From JANNPJ01 sp035474375 (GTDB lineage Bacteria; Actinomycetota; Actinomycetes; Actinomycetales; Kineosporiaceae), in assembly GCA_035474375.1 (NCBI GenBank), contig DATINJ010000248.1:14654-78653 (forward strand): a stretch of DNA of 64,000 bases. The letters are read 5' to 3'. Shown one piece after another: positions 1-8,408 of the stretch. The notes beneath the pieces are model-generated. The model was not told the origin of the DNA. It did not search any database and was given only the letters and a program-made list of their open reading frames with translations. How positions within the stretch are numbered: the first letter of the stretch is position 1; each line of letters starts with the position of its first letter. Both the position numbers and the translations under genes were made by a program.

Positions 1-1469
1 CGGATTGGTTGCGGGTGGAAACCCCGGAGGATCTGATTCAGGGGCTCTATCCGGCGCCGAACGTTATTCTGTGTGATCACGGCACACCAGGGCTGGACGC
101 CGTGGAAGTATTGACCACTTTGCGCCGGCACCGCGTCGATTCACCACTGATCGTCGTCTCTGGGCAGCTCGACGAGGAGATCTGTGTCAAGACGCTGCGG
201 ATGGGTGCCGCGGACTACCTGCTGAAGGACCGGCTGGCCCGGCTCGGGCCGGCCGTGGAGCATGCCCTCGTCACTCGGCGGTTGGAGATCGAGAAACGAG
301 AGGCCGAGCGCAAGGAACGCGAGACGGCGAGCATTCTGCGCGGGTTGGTGGCACACGCCCCGGCTGCGCTCAGCGTGAAGTCGGTGGACGGTACCTATCT
401 CCTCGCCAACCGGCAGTTCGAGGTGCTGCGCGGGGTGCCGACCGGCACGCTGATCGGTCGTCTGGATGCGGAGGTCTTCCCGGTGCAGCAGGCCCGCGAG
501 ATGACCGCGTTGGATGCGTGCTGCTTGCGGGATCTGACCGTGATGGAACGGGAGGAGGAAATCGTCGAGCCTTCCGGTAAGCGCAACGTCCTCTGTATCC
601 GGTATCCGGTGATCGACGACACCGGTGAAGTCTTCGGGATCGGTGCCATCTATCTGGACATCACCCGGCAGAAACGCGTCGAGGCGCAACTGCGCACGGC
701 CCGGGCCGAGATGCTCTCCCGGGCCGAGATGCTCGGTGCGGGCATCGAGCAGTTACGCGAACTCAACCGGCTGAAGAGTCAGTTCGTCGACGCCGTCAGC
801 CACGAACTGCGGACGCCGTTGACGAGCATTCGGGGCTACCTCGAGCTGCTCCGGGACGACGACGTAGACCTGGCCGAAGACCTGGCCCGTCGATGTCTCG
901 ATGTGATCGACCGAAACAGCGAACATCTGATGGGTCTGGTCGAGGACCTGCTGATCCTGTCCCAGGTGGACTCGGCAGACATTGCCCCGCTGACGAGACC
1001 GACGAAGCAGGTGTCGATCCCGGAAGTCGTCTCCAGCGCGGTGTCGATTCTGCGGCCCAGTGTGCAGCAGGCCGGGTTGTCACTGTCGGTCCGACTGGAC
1101 CAGGTGGTGCCGCCGGTCAACGGGGATCGCGATCAGCTCGAGCGGGTGGTGATGAACCTGCTGTCGAATGCGGTGAAGTTCTCACCGGTGGACGCTGCTG
1201 GTGCGATCGAGGTGTCGGTTTTCAGCCAGGACGACTCGGTGACGGTGTCAGTCAGTGACCGGGGGATCGGGATTGGCGCGCAGGATCGAGATCAACTTTT
1301 CACCCGCTTCTTCCGCTCGGTGGCCGCCAGGGATCGCGGAATCCCCGGCAGTGGGCTGGGACTGGCCGTCGTCAAGGGAATCGTGGACAGCCACGGCGGA
1401 ACGATCAGCGTGGCATCCACCCCCGGACGCGGGACAACGATGATCGTCCAGCTGCCGGCCACAGTCTGA
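1..1469 (+). CDS. Hybrid sensor histidine kinase (REC-PAS-HisKA-HATPase), 5' end outside window
   Basis: The reading frame is open to the left edge, so the N-terminus is missing. Counting from the first TTG at position 9, residues 1-90 are the second half of a receiver domain: CDHGTPGLDA carries the phospho-acceptor Asp and YLLKD the conserved Lys. Residues about 105-230 are a PAS domain, followed by a short helical linker. HisKA follows, with the phospho-acceptor His in SHELRTPL, then HATPase_c with the N box (NLLSNAVKF), G1 (DRGIGIG) and G2 (GSGLGLAVV). An N-terminal receiver before PAS and kinase suggests that it takes a phosphoryl group from, or is tuned by, another kinase; the output partner is not in the window. 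No transmembrane segment is visible, so it is probably cytosolic. The ligand is unknown. Confidence 0.9.
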   Translation, partial: DWLRVETPEDLIQGLYPAPNVILCDHGTPGLDAVEVLTTLRRHRVDSPLIVVSGQLDEEICVKTLRMGAADYLLKDRLARLGPAVEHALVTRRLEIEKREAERKERETASILRGLVAHAPAALSVKSVDGTYLLANRQFEVLRGVPTGTLIGRLDAEVFPVQQAREMTALDACCLRDLTVMEREEEIVEPSGKRNVLCIRYPVIDDTGEVFGIGAIYLDITRQKRVEAQLRTARAEMLSRAEMLGAGIEQLRELNRLKSQFVDAVSHELRTPLTSIRGYLELLRDDDVDLAEDLARRCLDVIDRNSEHLMGLVEDLLILSQVDSADIAPLTRPTKQVSIPEVVSSAVSILRPSVQQAGLSLSVRLDQVVPPVNGDRDQLERVVMNLLSNAVKFSPVDAAGAIEVSVFSQDDSVTVSVSDRGIGIGAQDRDQLFTRFFRSVAARDRGIPGSGLGLAVVKGIVDSHGGTISVASTPGRGTTMIVQLPATV

Positions 1470-1570
1470 CCTGATCGCTGCCCGTTCCGCGGACCTGTAT
1501 CTGAACGGCCGTCGGTTTTCTCTCCTCCAGGGGAATTACTGAGTACGGGGGAAATGCCGCCACGCCAGGG

Positions 1571-3001
1571 ATGGATTTTTTGTCGATGACCGTGCCTTCA
1601 CCAACCAACCCATCGAACCCCTCCAACCGTCGCCGAGTGCCGGCTCAGCGGCAACGCAGCGCCGCGACCATGGATGTCGGTGGCCTGCCACTGATCACCG
1701 TGCGCCTTGATGCCGAAGGTGAACTGGAACCCGGCGGCGAGGCGATGTTGCTCGGGGAATTGGTTGCTGCCGGTGCGACCGACGTGCTGATGCTCTGCCA
1801 CGGATGGAACCCTGGTCCGTGGGGGCTCTCGCACTCTCCGGCACAGGGGTTCTTCCAAGCCGTGCCGTCGTTGCTGGAGCGGTTCGGTGTCCCCGGACGT
1901 CGAGTTGCTCTGGTCGACGTCCATTGGCCCGGGCAGCGGTGGTCCGATGAGCCGGTCCCGGCGCTGGACCGGGTCGGCGTCTTCGGTCTGACGGACAGCT
2001 TCGATCGCCTGGGAGTGCCTGCTCCACAGCCGCCGGACGACGCGAGCCGCTGGACGACGCGATCGGCGTTCGGTCCGGTTCAGCGCGAACGGGTCGACGA
2101 ACTCCTTGAACTGCTGGCCACCCGACCCGACGACTCGGCAGCGCTCAAGCGAGCTCGGGTGCTGATCCGGACCCTCGCCGAGGAAGCCCCGGACACCGGT
2201 GACGGCGAGAGAAGCGACGTCCTCTCGGTCTTGGAGATCGACGACCCCTATCCGGATCAGCTGTTCGCCGATTTCGCGCTCCGGTTGACCGACCTCGGTG
2301 TCGTCACCGACCCGGCTGGTGGCAGCGCCGGCTTCGGTGACTCGGCATGCCGGCTCTGGCACGGTGCGCAGGAGGTGGTCCGTCAGATCACCTATTGGCA
2401 GCTGAAGCGGCGAGCGGCCGTGGTCGGCGAGCGTGGTCTGGGTCCGCTGGTCCACCGATTGCATGAGCAGCGCCCGGATCTCGGGATCAACTTGATCGGC
2501 CATGGCCTCGGCGCCCGGACGGTGGGATATGCCCTGCGCTGCCTGCCTTCGACGCCGGTCGTTCGCTCCGTGACGTTGCTGCAGGCGGCCTTCTCGCATT
2601 ACGCCTTCGCCGACAAGTTGCCGTTCGATCAGTCCTGTTCCGGCGCGCTCGCCGGCGTCCAGGACCGGGTCGCCGGCCCGGTGGTGGCTTGCTACTCCCG
2701 ACACGACACCGCTATCGGGGTGTTCTACCGGCTTGCCGCCCGAGCTGCCGCTCCGGACTCCGTAGGTTTCGAGACCGTCGGCCAGCGCTGGAACGCGCTC
2801 GGCCAGGATGGTCATCAGCCTGCGGCACGGGAGTTTCCGCTCAACCCGATCGGAGTGGCCTATGACTTCGAGCGATCGGGTCTGGTGAATATCGATGCCT
2901 CCTGGGTGGTCGGCCACGGTCCACCGCCGAGTGGCGCGCACTCCGACATCTGCCATCCAGAGCTGGCTTGGATCCCGCTCAGTGCGGGCGGGCTCTGCTG
3001 A
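1571..3001 (+). CDS. Alpha/beta-hydrolase-fold protein lacking the nucleophile serine
   Basis: A 476-residue protein I cannot assign to a named family. Residues 75-80 (LCHGWN) look like the oxyanion-hole loop of an alpha/beta hydrolase, and residues 305-320 (NLIGHGLGAR) look like the nucleophile elbow, with Gly at 312 where Ser is expected (GHSxG). The downstream LLQAAFSHYAF segment also fits proteins of this fold. The centre (residues 130-290) is a long insert. No signal peptide or membrane segment is seen. ATGs at 1586 and 1671 are alternative starts; a GGGG tract about 20 bases before 1571 is poorly placed, so the start is uncertain. The gene converges on a TetR gene. It may be a catalytically dead hydrolase with a binding or scaffold role. 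Confidence 0.7.
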   Translation: MDFLSMTVPSPTNPSNPSNRRRVPAQRQRSAATMDVGGLPLITVRLDAEGELEPGGEAMLLGELVAAGATDVLMLCHGWNPGPWGLSHSPAQGFFQAVPSLLERFGVPGRRVALVDVHWPGQRWSDEPVPALDRVGVFGLTDSFDRLGVPAPQPPDDASRWTTRSAFGPVQRERVDELLELLATRPDDSAALKRARVLIRTLAEEAPDTGDGERSDVLSVLEIDDPYPDQLFADFALRLTDLGVVTDPAGGSAGFGDSACRLWHGAQEVVRQITYWQLKRRAAVVGERGLGPLVHRLHEQRPDLGINLIGHGLGARTVGYALRCLPSTPVVRSVTLLQAAFSHYAFADKLPFDQSCSGALAGVQDRVAGPVVACYSRHDTAIGVFYRLAARAAAPDSVGFETVGQRWNALGQDGHQPAAREFPLNPIGVAYDFERSGLVNIDASWVVGHGPPPSGAHSDICHPELAWIPLSAGGLC

Positions 3002-3018
3002 CGGTTGCCGGACAGGCC

Positions 3019-3690
3019 CTATGCCGGGGTAGCCAGGATGCCGTTGATCAGGACGTCGATTCCCCAGCGGGTGCGCTGCTCGGTCGACCCGTACGTCAGT
3101 TCCTCGTGCAGATCGGTGATGTTCGGGTACCGGTCGGCCGACAGCCCGGCAAAGATGTCCCTGGCTGCCGGGTGAATCTCGGCTTCCCGGTGTGCGATCT
3201 GGTCTCGCGCGGCGTGCAGTGATTCCTCGGCACCGGCCGCCGCGATGTAGAGCCCGAGCGCATCCACCGCCCAGGCTCGGGCTTGCCGGCTCAGCCCACC
3301 TTGGGTCAGCAAACCCAGCATCGCATCGGTGACGGCCAGGGCGTTCGGGCTGGTCGGAACGGTGGCGAAGAGCGCCTCGGCAATACCGGGATGCCGGCCG
3401 AGCTCCCTGATCGAGGCCAACATCAGGTCGCCGAGTTGCTTGCGCCAGTCGCCCCCGGGCCGGACGACCGGCACCGGGATCTCCCCAGAAATTCGATCGA
3501 TCAGCAAGCCGACCAACTCATCGCGATTGCGAACATAGACGTAGAGCGAGGCCGGGCCGGTGTCGAGGGCCTGTGCCACTCGGCGCATGCTCACGCCGTC
3601 CAGCCCGTCGGAGTCGAGCAGAGTCATCGCGGCGTCGACGATCGTTTCCTGGCTGAGAGCAGGCTTCGCCGGACGTTCCCGCCTACTCAT
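3019..3690 (-). CDS. TetR-family transcriptional regulator
   Basis: A 223-residue regulator. The N-terminal TetR DNA-binding domain (residues about 10-60) has the helix-turn-helix around SMRRVAQALDTGPASLYVYV. The rest resembles the ligand-binding C-terminal domain of tetracycline-repressor-like proteins. The gene is divergent from an MFS exporter, and a 27-bp palindrome lies in the short spacer, so it very likely represses both genes and is relieved by an exporter substrate. ATG at 3690 is the preferred start; ATG at 3708 would add six residues. The frame stays open further upstream, but that part would overlap the transporter gene and has no TetR similarity. Confidence 0.88.
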   Translation of the reverse strand: MSRRERPAKPALSQETIVDAAMTLLDSDGLDGVSMRRVAQALDTGPASLYVYVRNRDELVGLLIDRISGEIPVPVVRPGGDWRKQLGDLMLASIRELGRHPGIAEALFATVPTSPNALAVTDAMLGLLTQGGLSRQARAWAVDALGLYIAAAGAEESLHAARDQIAHREAEIHPAARDIFAGLSADRYPNITDLHEELTYGSTEQRTRWGIDVLINGILATPA

Positions 3691-3750
3691 CGGAGCCCCG
3701 CGTTCCATGGCTGAAGCATAGAGAGAAGTTGAGCGAACGGTGTTCGTAGC

Positions 3751-3777
3751 GTACGGTGTTCGTAACGAACGCCGTAC
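3751..3777. promoter_or_regulatory. Palindromic TetR operator between the divergent tetR and MFS genes
   Basis: A 27-bp dyad with arms GTACGG-t-GTTCGT and ACGAAC-g-CCGTAC around a central A; only one pair is mismatched. A third half-site-like copy of ACGGTGTTCGTA lies just upstream at 3737-3748, a direct repeat of 3753-3764. The dyad ends 15 bases before the MFS start codon, as expected for a repressor operator over the promoter. Confidence 0.75.
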
Positions 3778-3792
3778 GTGGGGAGAATTGCA

Positions 3793-5256
3793 ATGCCTGG
3801 TCTCGACCTGAACACCCAGGGGGGTGAGCCGGTGGACGTCGCTGCCTCGGCTCCCGACGCCTCGACAGCGGCCGGCGGGCATCCCTGGCGGTGGTGGATC
3901 CTCGCGGTGGTGCTGATGGCGGAGGTGCTCGATCTGCTGGACGCCACCGTCGTGAACGTGGCGGCCCCATCGATCCGAGAAGATCTCGGTGGCGCGGTGT
4001 CGATGATCCAGTGGGTCGCCGCCGGATACACCCTGGCCTTCGGCGTGCTGCTGGTGGTCGGGGGCCGGCTCGGGGACCGGTTCGGCCGGCGCCGGATGTT
4101 CCTGATCGGTGCCGTTGGCTTCACCACTGCCTCGGTTGCCTCGGCGCTCGCAACCTCCCCGGGGATGCTGATCTCCTTCCGGGTACTGCAGGGAGCGCTG
4201 GGTGCCGTGCTGATCCCCCAAGGGCTCGGGGTGATCAAGGCCGTCTTTCCTGCCGATCAGCTCGGCAAGGCATTCAGCGCCTTCGGCCCGGTGATCGGGC
4301 TGTCCGCCGTCTGCGGACCAATCCTGGCCGGGGCGCTGATCGACCTGGATGCCTGGGGTTCGGGCTGGCGGATGATCTTTCTGATCAACCTGCCGCTCGG
4401 GATCCTGGCGGTCTACGGCGCGGCCGCCTGGATGCCGAAAGACCCGCCGCGCCCCGAGGTGGTCATCGATGGGCTCTCCGGCGCCCTGCTCGCCATCGCC
4501 TCGCTACTGGTGATCTACCCGCTGATCCAGGGGCCGGAGCGCGGCTGGCCGCTCTGGACCTACCTCAGCCTGATCGGTGGCCTGCTGGTTGCACTGGGCT
4601 TCGGTTACCGCGAACGATTTTCCGCAGACCCGTTGATTGCCCCCGGCCTCTGGCGCAACCGATCCTTCGCCAGCGGAATGCTGCTCGGCCTGGTGTTCTT
4701 CGCCAGCGTCAGCGGACTGATGTTGACGATCTCGCTGTTCATCCAGAGCTACCTGCACTACACACCATTACGGGCCGGTCTGACGATGGCCCCGATGGCT
4801 CTCGGCATCGTGGTTGGTTCTTTGGCGGCCTATCCGCTGATCCCCAAGCTCGGCCGCCGGCTACTGCTGATCGGGCTGGTGGTGGACGCCGTCGCCGCGC
4901 TGGCGCTCGCCGAGGTGGTGCACCATTTCGGGGAGCAGACCGGCAACCTTGCGCTGTTCGGACCGACCCTGATGATCGGGATTGGAATGGCCGGGGTGTT
5001 CGCGCCGCTGTTCGACGTGATCCTGGCCGGGGTGTCCGAGGCGGAATCCGGCAGCGCGTCGGGCACCCTGACCGCCATGCAGCAGCTAGCCGGCGCCGTC
5101 GGCGTCGCCGGGATCACCACGGTGTTCCTCGCGCTGGGGAAACACCACTCCGGCTCGGATGCGATGGCGCTCAGTACCGTGGTGGTGGCGGCGCTCGTCT
5201 TGCTCGGATGTGCGCTGGTGTTCTTGCTGCCCAAGCAGGCCCGCTCCGCCGAATGA
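3793..5256 (+). CDS. MFS drug exporter, DHA2 (EmrB/QacA) 14-TM type
   Basis: A 487-residue polytopic membrane protein. The first helix region has LDATVVNVA and is followed by the loop motif GRLGDRFGRRRMFLIG (MFS motif A). The antiporter motif C region follows around GPVIGLSAVCGPILAG. Length and about 14 hydrophobic segments fit DHA2 proton-coupled drug exporters. ATG at 3793 has GGGGAG seven bases upstream; the in-frame GTG at 3778 lies inside the operator and is less likely. Expression is probably controlled by the divergent TetR. The substrate cannot be told from sequence. Confidence 0.88.
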   Translation: MPGLDLNTQGGEPVDVAASAPDASTAAGGHPWRWWILAVVLMAEVLDLLDATVVNVAAPSIREDLGGAVSMIQWVAAGYTLAFGVLLVVGGRLGDRFGRRRMFLIGAVGFTTASVASALATSPGMLISFRVLQGALGAVLIPQGLGVIKAVFPADQLGKAFSAFGPVIGLSAVCGPILAGALIDLDAWGSGWRMIFLINLPLGILAVYGAAAWMPKDPPRPEVVIDGLSGALLAIASLLVIYPLIQGPERGWPLWTYLSLIGGLLVALGFGYRERFSADPLIAPGLWRNRSFASGMLLGLVFFASVSGLMLTISLFIQSYLHYTPLRAGLTMAPMALGIVVGSLAAYPLIPKLGRRLLLIGLVVDAVAALALAEVVHHFGEQTGNLALFGPTLMIGIGMAGVFAPLFDVILAGVSEAESGSASGTLTAMQQLAGAVGVAGITTVFLALGKHHSGSDAMALSTVVVAALVLLGCALVFLLPKQARSAE

Positions 5257-5285
5257 CGGCTGCGGGCCCGCTCGGCTGATCCTGA

Positions 5286-6188
5286 TCAGGTGCGCGGGGG
5301 CTGGGCATCCGCGAGATCGGTGAGGGCGGCCGCGGCCGTGATGGCTCGGTAGGCCGAAGCTGGGTCCGGCCATCTGGCCAACTGGTGAGCGATGGCCGGA
5401 ATCTCTGCGGCGGTGCCGAAGCGTTCTTGGAGCCGGGCGACCAGCCCTTGCTCCAGGCCCCGTTCCAGCCCTTGCTCCAGGCCCTGCTCCAGCAAGGTCT
5501 GGCCCCAGGCCAGCCCACGGAAGAACTCGGTGGTGTCCTCTACGGTCATCCCAACCTCCTCAACGATCTTTTTCATAATAATTGCGTCCACAGTGATTGT
5601 CGCCAGCACGGTGGTGAATGCCAGCAGCTCTCCGGTGCGAGGGCCGCCTTCCTTGTAGACCACCCGGAGAGCTTGGGCGTACGCCTCAGCCCGTGCGGCC
5701 GGGCTGCCGCGACCCAAGGCCGCCAGGGGTGCCAAAGCGGCGTCCGCCAGACAGGCCGCCGGGTCGAGCTCGCGCAAATAGAGCACTTTGAGGTCGAGCC
5801 AGAAACGTTGCGTTGTCGGATCATCGTGGCCGCGCACCCGGCCTCCGCCGAGCACGACGATGTATTGGGTCAGTTGCTCGCCCAGATGGGCAAGCATGAT
5901 CAAGGACCGGTACCCCAGCATCCGAGGTACCAGGTCGCTGGTTGCCTGCCGGGCATATTCGATGTGTGCCAGCCGCCCGGGCCCGACTCGCAGTAGAAGG
6001 TCGGCGGACTTCGTCACTGCCGGAAAGGACGCCGGCAGAACTTCCGGCGCGCCGGAAGTTGTCGTGATCTCGATCCCCAGCAGGCCACAAGCCGCCACCG
6101 GATCGCCTTCGAAGACTCCTCTCATGACCGTGTCGAACACGGGGCCTGGCTGGGTTGTTTGGTGATTTTTAGTGGGCTTTTTGGCCAT
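5286..6188 (-). CDS. Rpn-family (recombination-promoting nuclease/putative transposase-like) protein
   Basis: A 300-residue protein with the PD-(D/E)XK-like core of the RpnA/YhgA-type family in residues about 15-130: ADLLLRVGPG, HIEYARQ (E and Q of the E-x-Q motif, here with extra spacing), and RMLGYRSL. The middle (150-210) is helical. Residues about 240-255 carry the repeated EQGLEQGLERGLEQG segment that is typical of this family near the C-terminus. Family members have been shown to be Mg-dependent endonucleases that raise recombination; in this copy activity is inference. It is a single gene with its own surroundings on both sides and no inverted repeats, so it is not a live insertion sequence. 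Confidence 0.7.
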   Translation of the reverse strand: MAKKPTKNHQTTQPGPVFDTVMRGVFEGDPVAACGLLGIEITTTSGAPEVLPASFPAVTKSADLLLRVGPGRLAHIEYARQATSDLVPRMLGYRSLIMLAHLGEQLTQYIVVLGGGRVRGHDDPTTQRFWLDLKVLYLRELDPAACLADAALAPLAALGRGSPAARAEAYAQALRVVYKEGGPRTGELLAFTTVLATITVDAIIMKKIVEEVGMTVEDTTEFFRGLAWGQTLLEQGLEQGLERGLEQGLVARLQERFGTAAEIPAIAHQLARWPDPASAYRAITAAAALTDLADAQPPRT

Positions 6189-6254
6189 GCATGGATGCTG
6201 GTCGGGGGTACCGACAAAGCTGGTGGGTTATCCACAGGTGGAACAGTGGAACGG

Positions 6255-7538
6255 TCAGGGGTTTTCGGCTGGGGCGAAGGCCTGGGCGAGGAAGAACACG
6301 GTGCCGGCCAGCAGAACCGGGACGATGAAACCCACTCGCAGGTCGGCGGCGGTGGCAACACCGCCGACCACGACCGCGCCGAGCAGCGCCCCGAGGTAGT
6401 TGAACACGTTCAGCCGGGCCACCACGCTGTCGACCGCGGCGTCCTCACTAGCGGTTCGGTGCTCCTGGACTGCGCCGGGGCTCCGGACCGCGGCTCCGGC
6501 CGCGCTGAAGCACAGTGGTGCGATCACCGGCAGGCCGAGCCCGGCAAGACCGAACCCGACGATCGCCACGACCGGCCCCGGGGCCAGTACCACCAGCAGG
6601 GTCCCCGCCGTCCCGACCACGGCCCCGACCCGGACGGTAGTCACCGCACCGAGCGTCCGGACCGCGAAATCGCCGGTCAGCCGGGAGATCAGGGCGAACG
6701 CCTGGTACAGCGCATAGCCCAGCGCCGCAGTGCTGTCCGCGGCATCCAGGGTGTCGCGCAGGTAAAGGGCACTCCAGTTGGAAACACCGGAATCGACCGA
6801 CCAGAAGCAGATCATCGCCAGGCCGAGGAGGAGCATCTGGCCACCCATGAAGGACACCGCCGACTTCGCCGCCGGGGTCGGCTCGACCATGTCGGTGGGC
6901 GCGGAAACCTTTGGTGTCGTTGACCCGCTCAGTGACTCGCCCGGTGAGTCAGGCGGCAGCAAACGTGGTCCGGCGACCAGGGCGATCAGCACGATGACAG
7001 CTGCCACCGGGAGGATCGACGCGGGCAACGGCACCGACAACCGCTCACCGCCGGCCACGTACAGTGCACCAATGATCGCGGCCGCGCTCCAGACAGCGTG
7101 GAACGACGTGATAATGCTTCGGCCGTAACGGTGTTGGACGGCGACACCCTGCATGTTGCCGCCGGCGTCGACCGCCCCGACGCCCACCCCGTACAGCGCG
7201 AAACCGGCGATGAACCAAGGCAGCCCGGGGGCCAAGCCGATCGCCGCCCCGCCGCCGGCGATGACCAGCAGAGCGCACCGCAGAGCGGTCTGACTCGACG
7301 TCGCTGCCGCGAGCAACTCGCTCGCTATGCTGCCAACCCCGGCCAGCACCGTGACCATCAGCACGACCAAAGTGACGGTGCCCTCGGAGATGCCGTAGCG
7401 ATCGGTGAACTGCGGTAGGTGGGTCAGCAGGACGGTAAACATCAAGCCCTGGGCGGCGAATGCGGCCGACGTCGCTAGGCGGGCTTGGCGCTGCCGCGCG
7501 TCTGGTCCGGTGATCAGGCTCGACCCGGTGGGGCGCAT
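6255..7538 (-). CDS. MFS transporter, 12-TM type
   Basis: A 427-residue membrane protein with about 12 hydrophobic segments in two six-helix halves (first half FAAQGLMFTVLLTHL onward, second half from about residue 225 after a Pro/Ser/Thr-rich cytoplasmic loop). GLGLPVIAPLCFSAAG in the second half fits the fold. No substrate-defining motif is recognised. It lies two bases after the stop of a TetR gene on the same strand, so the two form one transcription unit under TetR control. Export of a toxic compound is the most likely role, by analogy with other tetR-MFS pairs. Confidence 0.82.
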   Translation of the reverse strand: MRPTGSSLITGPDARQRQARLATSAAFAAQGLMFTVLLTHLPQFTDRYGISEGTVTLVVLMVTVLAGVGSIASELLAAATSSQTALRCALLVIAGGGAAIGLAPGLPWFIAGFALYGVGVGAVDAGGNMQGVAVQHRYGRSIITSFHAVWSAAAIIGALYVAGGERLSVPLPASILPVAAVIVLIALVAGPRLLPPDSPGESLSGSTTPKVSAPTDMVEPTPAAKSAVSFMGGQMLLLGLAMICFWSVDSGVSNWSALYLRDTLDAADSTAALGYALYQAFALISRLTGDFAVRTLGAVTTVRVGAVVGTAGTLLVVLAPGPVVAIVGFGLAGLGLPVIAPLCFSAAGAAVRSPGAVQEHRTASEDAAVDSVVARLNVFNYLGALLGAVVVGGVATAADLRVGFIVPVLLAGTVFFLAQAFAPAENP

Positions 7539-7540
7539 GT

Positions 7541-8143
7541 CTAAACCGTCATCGTGGTGAGAAGGTCGGCGATGTCGCCGAGTCGGGCCAGGGCGGCCTC
7601 GGAGTCGTGGTCCACCAGCCAGCGTAGGGTGGCGCCGTCGATTGCCATCACCACCAGGCCGGCAACCTGGTCGAGATCACGGGTCCAGGTCACGCCTGCG
7701 GTTTGGGCGGCCTGCGCCAGCGCGTCCGCGGCCAGTTCGAGGGTCACGTCGTACTGCCGTTTCGCCACGTCGCTCAGCCCGGGTTCGCGGAGCGAGCGCG
7801 TAGTGATCTCGTAGGTGAGCAGCTGTCGACCAGGGGTTCGCTCCACCTGTTCCCACATCCTGGCCAGCGCGCCGCGGAGCACCAGGTCGATGCCTTCTTC
7901 GGCGGAGCCGGTGTGCGGACCAGGGTCGGAGTGCTCAACCAGCTCTTGGACGATCTGGGTGGCCATGGCCAGGATGAGTTCCTCCTTGGAGCCGAAGCAG
8001 TACGAGACCAAGCCCAATGAGACACCTGCCTCGGACGCCACCCGACGCACGGTGACATTCGAAACGCCGTCCCGCTCGGCGATCGTCAGCCCGGCCTCGA
8101 TCAGTTGACGTCGCCGATCGGCGATCGGCAGGTATGCCCGCAT
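7541..8143 (-). CDS. TetR-family transcriptional regulator
   Basis: A 200-residue regulator starting MRAYLPIADRRRQ. The DNA-binding domain covers residues about 8-55, with recognition region VRRVASEAGVSLGLVSYCFG; the C-terminal domain is the BetI/AcrR-like ligand pocket. ATG at 8143 gives a normal TetR N-terminus; the ATG at 8185 would add 14 unlikely residues and would overlap the operator. It is the first gene of a tetR-MFS unit and has a 22-bp palindrome 13 bases upstream of its start, so autoregulation is expected. Confidence 0.87.
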   Translation of the reverse strand: MRAYLPIADRRRQLIEAGLTIAERDGVSNVTVRRVASEAGVSLGLVSYCFGSKEELILAMATQIVQELVEHSDPGPHTGSAEEGIDLVLRGALARMWEQVERTPGRQLLTYEITTRSLREPGLSDVAKRQYDVTLELAADALAQAAQTAGVTWTRDLDQVAGLVVMAIDGATLRWLVDHDSEAALARLGDIADLLTTMTV

Positions 8144-8155
8144 GGCGTAAGTGAA

Positions 8156-8177
8156 GACTTGAACGATCGTCCAAGTC
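8156..8177. promoter_or_regulatory. Palindromic TetR operator upstream of the tetR-MFS unit
   Basis: A 22-bp dyad, arms GACTTGaACGA and TCGTcCAAGTC, with one mismatched pair. It sits 13 bases before the TetR start codon, in the position of a self-repression site controlling the tetR-MFS operon. Confidence 0.65.
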
Positions 8178-8232
8178 AATGCCAATGGGCTGGCGGACTG
8201 CCGGATCGTAGCGTCCGGGACATCATGGGCCG

Positions 8233-8373
8233 ATGCAGACAGAGATTACCGAACGACGGATTCCGGTCGGGGAGTGCACGCTGACCGGCGTCGGGCACTG
8301 GATTCCGATCGGCGCACCAGATCGGCTGAACGCGCTCCTATTGGACTTTCTCGCCGATCCCGCGCGTCGCTGA
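8233..8373 (+). pseudogene. C-terminal remnant of an alpha/beta hydrolase
   Basis: A 46-codon frame whose product matches only the last strand and helix of alpha/beta hydrolases: GVGHWIPIGAPDRLNALLLD, including the catalytic-His motif (GxGHW) and the following Pro. No N-terminal part, oxyanion loop or nucleophile elbow is present upstream; the upstream bases hold the tetR promoter region. It has an ATG, so it could be translated as a small protein, but it is best read as what remains after most of a hydrolase gene was deleted. It is immediately followed by the flavoprotein gene. Confidence 0.55.
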
Positions 8374-8408
8374 TGCTCGCCGGGGCCACCGAGAGGCACC
8401 CTGGGCGG

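Noticed and set aside
1598..2956. 452-codon minus-strand frame opposite the hydrolase-fold gene
   Set aside because: No domain; His/Arg/Gln-rich shadow translation.
3691..4221. N-terminal extension of the first TetR protein to 400 residues
   Set aside because: The extension would run antisense through the MFS start and its product has no similarity; normal TetR length is reached from ATG 3690.
6228..6236. TTATCCACA, a perfect DnaA box
   Set aside because: Only a single box in a short spacer between an Rpn-family gene and an MFS gene, with no cluster of boxes and no dnaA/dnaN genes; not an origin.
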